The translations under genes and the position numbers were made by a program. A DNA stretch of 64,000 bases from Myxococcales bacterium (lineage in GTDB: Bacteria; Myxococcota_A; UBA9160; UBA4427), in assembly GCA_012960035.1 (NCBI GenBank), contig DUBZ01000070.1, forward strand, positions 163,102 through 227,101, given 5' to 3'. This document shows positions 59,370 through 64,000 of the stretch, piece by piece (position 1 is the stretch's first letter; the number at the start of each line of letters is the position of its first letter). Below the pieces are notes generated by a model. It was not told the DNA's origin and ran no database searches. It saw only the letters and a list, made by a program, of their open reading frames with translations.

Positions 59370-61528
59370 CAGCCGCCTTGCCCCCCGTCGGCGCTAAACG
59401 AAACGCGCACGCGCTTATTCATGCCATATACGATCGTGCCCGGCGTGGGTGCTTGATGGATCGCAAGCCCTTCGCCACGAATCTCGAGTGAAATGGCTTC
59501 GCGCCTCGCCATATCGCGAACGGACTGCACTGTCTCGCCTCGGAAGTCCGGTATCAAGACAGGCTCGTTGTTGTTTTCGACAATCGATAGGACCGTAGAA
59601 GCGCGAGCAGAAGAGGGCGCAACGGGGGGCGCAGCGACATGGGGCAACTTCGTGACCGCTGTCTTCTTTGCACTCACGTTGGTCGCGGTGGGCTTGGCTT
59701 TTGTTCGCGGTTTGTTGAGCGCGGACGTTTTCTCAGCCGATTTGTTTGTGCCTGCGGCAAGCTTGATTGGCTTGGCCTTCTGTAGGCTCGGCTTTGCTTT
59801 GGCCAGCAATTCGGGTCGCTTCGATGCGGGGATCGGTTCGGCCTTGGTCAAGATGCCGAGATGCGCGAGTTGTCCGGCAGCGACTTTGGCGAAGAGGGGG
59901 GCCGCAACGTCGCCACCGCCGTGTGCCCAGCCTTTCGGTTCGTCGAGCATGGCGACAATGACGAGCTTAGGGTCTTCGGCGGGTGCGGCGCCCATGAACC
60001 ACGCGCCGTAGCGCGTATTGGAATAGCGGCGGCGCTTCACATCGAGCTTTTGCGCCGTGCCGGTCTTGCCCGCAACCCGCAGCCCCTTGAGTGCGGCTTT
60101 GCGCCCGGTGCCGTCGGCACTGACGACGGTTTCGAGCATGCTCATCACGCTCGCCGCGACTTCTTGTTTTACGACTCGGCGCGGTTCGTCGACGGCGGTG
60201 GGTTCCCACTCGCCACCCACCCGGCGCCGTGCGCTGACGAGGCGCGGCGTTCGGAGTTGACCGTCGCTCGCGAGAGCACACATGGCAGCGGCCAGCTGAA
60301 CGGCTGTGACGCCGATGCCCTGGCCATAAGATACGGTCGCATGGTCGATCGGTTTCCAGTTCTTCCAACCGCGAAGGAGGCCGTTGGATTCGGACGGGAA
60401 GCCGCTTCCGGAATGACGTCCGAAGCCGAAGCGCACCAGAGCGTTGTAATGGGCTTCGGGCCCGAGCTTTTGGGCGATCATGACCGTGCCGATGTTGCTC
60501 GACACCTGCAGAATCTTCGACGGATCGATCACGCCGTATGGATGGTGGTCGCGAATTTTCTTGCCCGGCAGTTGCATCGTGCCGTCGCCGGTGTCGAACC
60601 GCTGATTGCTCTTGATGGCCCCGGCATCGAGCGCGGCTGCGACTAGGAAAGCCTTCATGACCGAGCCGGGTTCCAGCGCGTCGTGAAATGCTCGTGATCC
60701 GGTCTTCTTGTAATCGACCGTTCGAAACTGATTGGGGTTAAAGCCCGGAGACTCGGCGAGAGCAAGGATCTCACCTGTGCGCGGGTCCATCGTGACCACG
60801 AAACCCCCGAGCGCTCCGCGCTTCTTGATGGCGTCGCGCAGGGCGGTTTCGGCTTCGGCCTGCATCGCCATGTCGATCGTCAGTGCGACATCGCCGCCGC
60901 TCGACGAGACGGGCGCAACGAGTTCACGCGCAAGCAAGCGTCCGCGTGCGTCTCGCTCGACCGGCGTGCGAACCGGCGTGCCGGTGAGCCATTCATTTTC
61001 TTGGGCTTCGATGCCCCGAACCCCGATGCCGTCGATGTTTGCGAAGCCTAATAGCGAGCTCGCGAGTTCATCGGCGGGGTATGCGCGGCGGGGCTCAGAA
61101 ATGATTCCGACCCCGGGCAAGTCGAGCGCTTCGATGCGCGTCGCCACCTCATCGCTCACCCATCGGCGTACGAAGGTAAAGCGTTTGCGCCCGCGCAGGC
61201 GTTCCCTGAGCGCCTTCGGATTGATGTTCAGCGCGTTCGCGAGGGCGTCGAGATTCTTGGCGTTGCCGTCGAAGTCGCTCGGGAGCATGTACACCGACGA
61301 CGCCTGGGTGGAGAGCGCCATTTCGACACCATTGCGGTCGACGATCAAGCCACGCGTCGCGGGCAAGATCATGACGCCCTCAAGCTGTCCCTTGCCGCGG
61401 AACGCCCCGCGTTCGGAAACGACTGTGAGGTGAGCTGCGCGGGCGGCGAGTAGCAAGAACAAACAAACGAACAGCGCTCGAAGCAACGCGATACGACGAC
61501 CGGCGTCTGCGAGCGATTCCGACCTCAT
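59369..61528 (-). CDS. ftsI: FtsI/PBP2-type division transpeptidase with Lys/Ala-rich linker and C-terminal PASTA domain
   Basis: EPGSVMKAFLVAAALDAG (SxxK), SSNIGT, KTGTAQK; C-term VLIPDFRGETVQSVRDMARREAISLEIRGEGLAIHQAPTPGTIV. Confidence 0.95.
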   Translation of the reverse strand: MRSESLADAGRRIALLRALFVCLFLLLAARAAHLTVVSERGAFRGKGQLEGVMILPATRGLIVDRNGVEMALSTQASSVYMLPSDFDGNAKNLDALANALNINPKALRERLRGRKRFTFVRRWVSDEVATRIEALDLPGVGIISEPRRAYPADELASSLLGFANIDGIGVRGIEAQENEWLTGTPVRTPVERDARGRLLARELVAPVSSSGGDVALTIDMAMQAEAETALRDAIKKRGALGGFVVTMDPRTGEILALAESPGFNPNQFRTVDYKKTGSRAFHDALEPGSVMKAFLVAAALDAGAIKSNQRFDTGDGTMQLPGKKIRDHHPYGVIDPSKILQVSSNIGTVMIAQKLGPEAHYNALVRFGFGRHSGSGFPSESNGLLRGWKNWKPIDHATVSYGQGIGVTAVQLAAAMCALASDGQLRTPRLVSARRRVGGEWEPTAVDEPRRVVKQEVAASVMSMLETVVSADGTGRKAALKGLRVAGKTGTAQKLDVKRRRYSNTRYGAWFMGAAPAEDPKLVIVAMLDEPKGWAHGGGDVAAPLFAKVAAGQLAHLGILTKAEPIPASKRPELLAKAKPSLQKAKPIKLAAGTNKSAEKTSALNKPRTKAKPTATNVSAKKTAVTKLPHVAAPPVAPSSARASTVLSIVENNNEPVLIPDFRGETVQSVRDMARREAISLEIRGEGLAIHQAPTPGTIVYGMNKRVRVSFSADGGQGG

Positions 61529-61989
61529 GGGCGCGAACCTGCGACGACGGGCGCTGGTGCGCTCGCAACGTGAGGGTCGGGTTGGGCCGCAAACGGAGGC
61601 TTTGATTCCGCCGGAGCATGAAAGTTGATTACGCGCTCGGGCGCGTAAAAGCCGAGAGCCGCAGCTTGCACCGAAAGAAGCTTGGGCTCACGCAGGCGCA
61701 ACAGGTCAACCGTCATGTCGCGTTTTTCGGCTAGCAGTTCTTGCTCGACGGTGACGCCTTCGGCGACTGCGTAGCGCAAACGTACGATGTGCATGCGCAG
61801 ACCGGCGAGCAGGAGTGATGCAACGACGACGGCCGCAATCGCGGGAAGCCAGGTCTGACTGTCGATCTCACGGCGGCTCGGCGCCATGTCGAGGCCGATC
61901 AAATCGAGTGGGCCGCCCGGCTCGCGGTCGTCGTGATACGGGCCCGGGAGATCGCGCAGCCAGCTGTTCAAAGGGTTCGGAATGTTCAC
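61525..61989 (-). CDS. ftsL: Cell division protein FtsL
   Basis: Single TM, coiled-coil-like segment (VAEGVTVEQELLAEKRDMTVDLLRLREPKLLSVQAAALGFYAPE), located between rsmH and ftsI. Confidence 0.85.
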   Translation of the reverse strand: MNIPNPLNSWLRDLPGPYHDDREPGGPLDLIGLDMAPSRREIDSQTWLPAIAAVVVASLLLAGLRMHIVRLRYAVAEGVTVEQELLAEKRDMTVDLLRLREPKLLSVQAAALGFYAPERVINFHAPAESKPPFAAQPDPHVASAPAPVVAGSRP

Positions 61990-62945
61990 GCTGCAGCCTC
62001 CGTCCGCTCAAATGCTCGCAACTTGCCCGAACGCGCTCTCGGGTTGGCTTTGACTTCTTCGTCCTCAGGTTGGATGGGCCGCCTGGTGATGACACGCATC
62101 GTGATCGTTCCACCGCAGATGCAGACCGGTGTAGCCGGCGGGCATTTGCAGCCCTTCGCTGCCGCGCGAAGGGTGTGCTTGACGATGCGGTCTTCGAGTG
62201 AGTGGTAAGCGATCACCACCAGGCGGCCCCCAGGTCGGAGGACCCGTATTGCTGCGTCCAGGCCATCGCGCAGCGCACCCAACTCGTCGTTGACTGCGAT
62301 GCGTAGAGCCTGGAAGACCAGTGTTGCGGGGTTGTGCTTTCGGCCACGACCGATGCCTGCTTCTTGAATGACGCGGAGCAGGTCGGCAGTGGTGAGAATC
62401 GGTGCTTCTTTGCGCGTGTCGACGATCGCTTTCGCAAGACGTCTGCTGCCGGGAAGCTCGCCGTAGTTCTGAAACCAGTCTTGAAGTTGTTGGGCGGACG
62501 CGGCCTTGAGTAGATCCGCGGCAGCAAGCTTTGCTTCGGGATCCATGCGCATGTCGAGTGGCGTCTCGTCTGCGTCGGTTCCACCGAAGCGGAAGCCGCG
62601 ACTCGACTCGTCGAGCTGGTAAGAAGACACACCGAGATCGAGCAACACACCGTCGACCGACTCGATGCCAAGCTCTTCGAGAACCTTGTCGAGGTGGCGA
62701 AAGGAAGAGGGCACCGTTTGAAGCCGATCGCCATAGCGGATCAAGCGTTCGCGTGCCGCACGCCGTGCTTCGGGGTCGTGGTCGATCCCGACAACAACAC
62801 CATCAGGAGACGTGCGCTCGAGGATCGCTTCGGCGTGTCCACCCCCGCCGAGGGTTCCGTCTATAACAAGCGCACCGGGTTGTAGATTGAGGTGCTGCAG
62901 GCTTTCGGTAAGGAGGACAGGGCAGTGATCGAAGTCTTTAGTCAC
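61986..62945 (-). CDS. rsmH: 16S rRNA (cytosine1402-N4)-methyltransferase
   Basis: FDHCPVLLTESLQHLNLQPGALVIDGTLGGGGHAEAIL; LDLGVSSYQLDESSRGFRF; IAYHSLEDRIVKHTLR; GTG start at 62945 preferred to the 63128 ATG. Confidence 0.97.
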   Translation of the reverse strand: MTKDFDHCPVLLTESLQHLNLQPGALVIDGTLGGGGHAEAILERTSPDGVVVGIDHDPEARRAARERLIRYGDRLQTVPSSFRHLDKVLEELGIESVDGVLLDLGVSSYQLDESSRGFRFGGTDADETPLDMRMDPEAKLAAADLLKAASAQQLQDWFQNYGELPGSRRLAKAIVDTRKEAPILTTADLLRVIQEAGIGRGRKHNPATLVFQALRIAVNDELGALRDGLDAAIRVLRPGGRLVVIAYHSLEDRIVKHTLRAAAKGCKCPPATPVCICGGTITMRVITRRPIQPEDEEVKANPRARSGKLRAFERTEAAA

Positions 62946-63098
62946 GAGAGCCAGTCGTCTCCCGCCTACACAGGGAATGAGAGAGGTTGGGTTCCGATGG
63001 AGAGGTGCTGGGGGCCCTGGATTGCCTATGTCCCGACGTGTACCCCCCAGTAACCACGTCGAACCATAATTGGCGTCCCAGGACACCCCAGCCTCTCT

Positions 63099-63122
63099 AC
63101 AGGAAGAACGTTCTCTTCCTGT
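63099..63122 (-). promoter_or_regulatory. Perfect 9-bp-stem hairpin between mraZ and rsmH
   Basis: ACAGGAAGA-N6-TCTTCCTGT, 15 nt after the mraZ stop, no U-tract. Confidence 0.55.
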
Positions 63123-63136
63123 CCCCACCGTTCTTT

Positions 63137-63580
63137 CTAGCTCGTTGGACTACTGTCCACCGAAAGCTGAATCTCCTCGAGCCGGCTCATTGTTTCGAGC
63201 TTGGTCGTCTCAAAAATCGTGGTGTCCCAAATTTCTATGCAGTCGAGTACACCAGCGATCGTGACCTTGCTTTGAAGCTGCGCGTGCTCCCGAAGTGCGG
63301 GGGGCACGAGAATTCGTCCCTGGCTGTCGATCGGGCATTCGTCGGAACCGGAGATCACAAAGCGTGTATAGGCTTGGACGTCGGGTTGGAGCTTCGACTT
63401 GGCCATCAGGTTCTGCTCAATCACTTGCCAATCCTCGTAGGGATAGAGCGCCAGGTAGTTCTTGTAGTTCGTCAGGATCGGAGGGTGCTCGCTGCGTCTA
63501 AGAATCTCGTTTCGATATCCGGCGGGGATACTGAGCCTCCCCTTTTTGTCGATCGTATGATCGTGCCGGCCGCGAAACAT
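63137..63580 (-). CDS. mraZ: Transcriptional regulator MraZ
   Basis: MFRGRHDHTIDKKGRLSIPAGYR (AbrB-like); DSQGRILVPPALREHAQL second repeat. Confidence 0.97.
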   Translation of the reverse strand: MFRGRHDHTIDKKGRLSIPAGYRNEILRRSEHPPILTNYKNYLALYPYEDWQVIEQNLMAKSKLQPDVQAYTRFVISGSDECPIDSQGRILVPPALREHAQLQSKVTIAGVLDCIEIWDTTIFETTKLETMSRLEEIQLSVDSSPTS

Positions 63581-63607
63581 CAGTTGTGATTCCTATGGGT
63601 CAGTCCG

Positions 63608-63681
63608 CCACCTCCGTGCTACTCGATCCACCATATGCCACTTCAACCCACTTTGCACCCCAGGAAACCACTTTCTTCCAC
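63608..63681 (-). promoter_or_regulatory. 10-bp-phased GTGG (CCAC on +) array, probable MraZ operator
   Basis: CCAC at 63608, 63628, 63638, 63648, 63668 and 63678, with degenerate CCCC at 63658, all on one 10-bp register. Confidence 0.75.
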
Positions 63682-63727
63682 ATTTTTAATAAAATGCGCT
63701 AATTGCATGGGTCGGCGATCCCAGACA

Positions 63728-63761
63728 CACCAACTAACCAGACTTTTTGGGTCAGTTGGTG
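63728..63761. terminator. Inverted repeat CACCAACT...AGTTGGTG, possible terminator of the gene entering from the right edge
   Basis: Perfect 8-bp arms; lies between the partial right-edge ORF and mraZ. Confidence 0.4.
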
Positions 63762-63830
63762 CGCGAAAGGCGAAGGCTATGCCCGATTGGTGGGCGGGCT
63801 TCTAGTGGCGGATCGGTTGGTCAGGACGAC

Positions 63831-64000
63831 TCAACGGGACTTGATACAGGTGTAGTTCTGGCTGTGGACTGCACGGACGGCGTCCACGACTGCGGCGAGA
63901 TTGCTCCCGGCGTCGATGGCGAGTGGGGAGCCGAGTCGCGATTCGGGCTGTGGCTCAGACAGCGCAGCGAGCACCGAAGTCGTTCCCTCGATCAGTCCCT
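63831..64000 (-). CDS. Hypothetical protein, C-terminal fragment at window edge
   Basis: Open frame GLIEGTTSVLAALSEPQPESRLGSPLAIDAGSNLAAVVDAVRAVHSQNYTCIKSR* entering from the right edge. Confidence 0.35.
   Translation of the reverse strand, partial: GLIEGTTSVLAALSEPQPESRLGSPLAIDAGSNLAAVVDAVRAVHSQNYTCIKSR

Noticed and set aside
61986-63128. Long rsmH form starting at 63128
   Set aside because: The N-terminal extension (MGTGRERSSCREAGVSWDANYGSTW...) is translated intergenic DNA containing hairpins; the conserved start TKDFDHCPVLL fits GTG 62945.
1-64000. Mobile element, prophage, defence island or biosynthetic cluster
   Set aside because: No transposase, integrase, phage structural, restriction, toxin-antitoxin or NRPS/PKS-type protein recognised in any frame; gene content is mostly housekeeping.

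Overview
High-GC bacterial chromosomal window, probably deltaproteobacterial/Myxococcota-like (lineage is an inference from gene content only). Most of it is housekeeping. It runs from a leuC 5' end, tRNA-Pro(TGG), transketolase, a UPF0270-like small protein, a POT transporter and a ferredoxin, into a translesion-synthesis region (dnaE2, dinB, imuB, imuA). Next come purN, metF, a PfkB kinase, a CaCA exchanger, an LhgO-like oxidase, a PP2C-like phosphatase, a 2Fe-2S ferredoxin, a divergent histidine-kinase-like protein, typA, thrH, an RND pair, uppP, xthA, a tungstate-type ABC transporter and an RpoD-like sigma factor. After a long AT-richer gap come a NAGS-like acetyltransferase, RNase P RNA, an HxlR-SCP2 regulator, two acyl-CoA dehydrogenases, a quinone oxidoreductase, ndk and an enoyl-CoA hydratase. 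The window ends with a complete dcw cluster on the minus strand (mraZ to ftsZ, without ddl). I saw no CRISPR array, transposase, prophage or obvious defence island. The strongest non-routine signals are: (i) a near-identical 29-bp promoter-like element (TTGACC-N17-GAAAGT) exactly 6 nt before the ATG of both dnaE2 and imuA, suggesting a shared damage-response promoter and leaderless mRNAs; (ii) a 10-bp-phased CCAC/GTGG array upstream of mraZ, longer than the usual MraZ operator; (iii) a duplicated PAFLRR C-terminal peptide in FtsZ; (iv) three decayed gene remnants (PhyH, alpha/beta hydrolase, TetR-like); and (v) several unrelated 12-bp tandem repeats.
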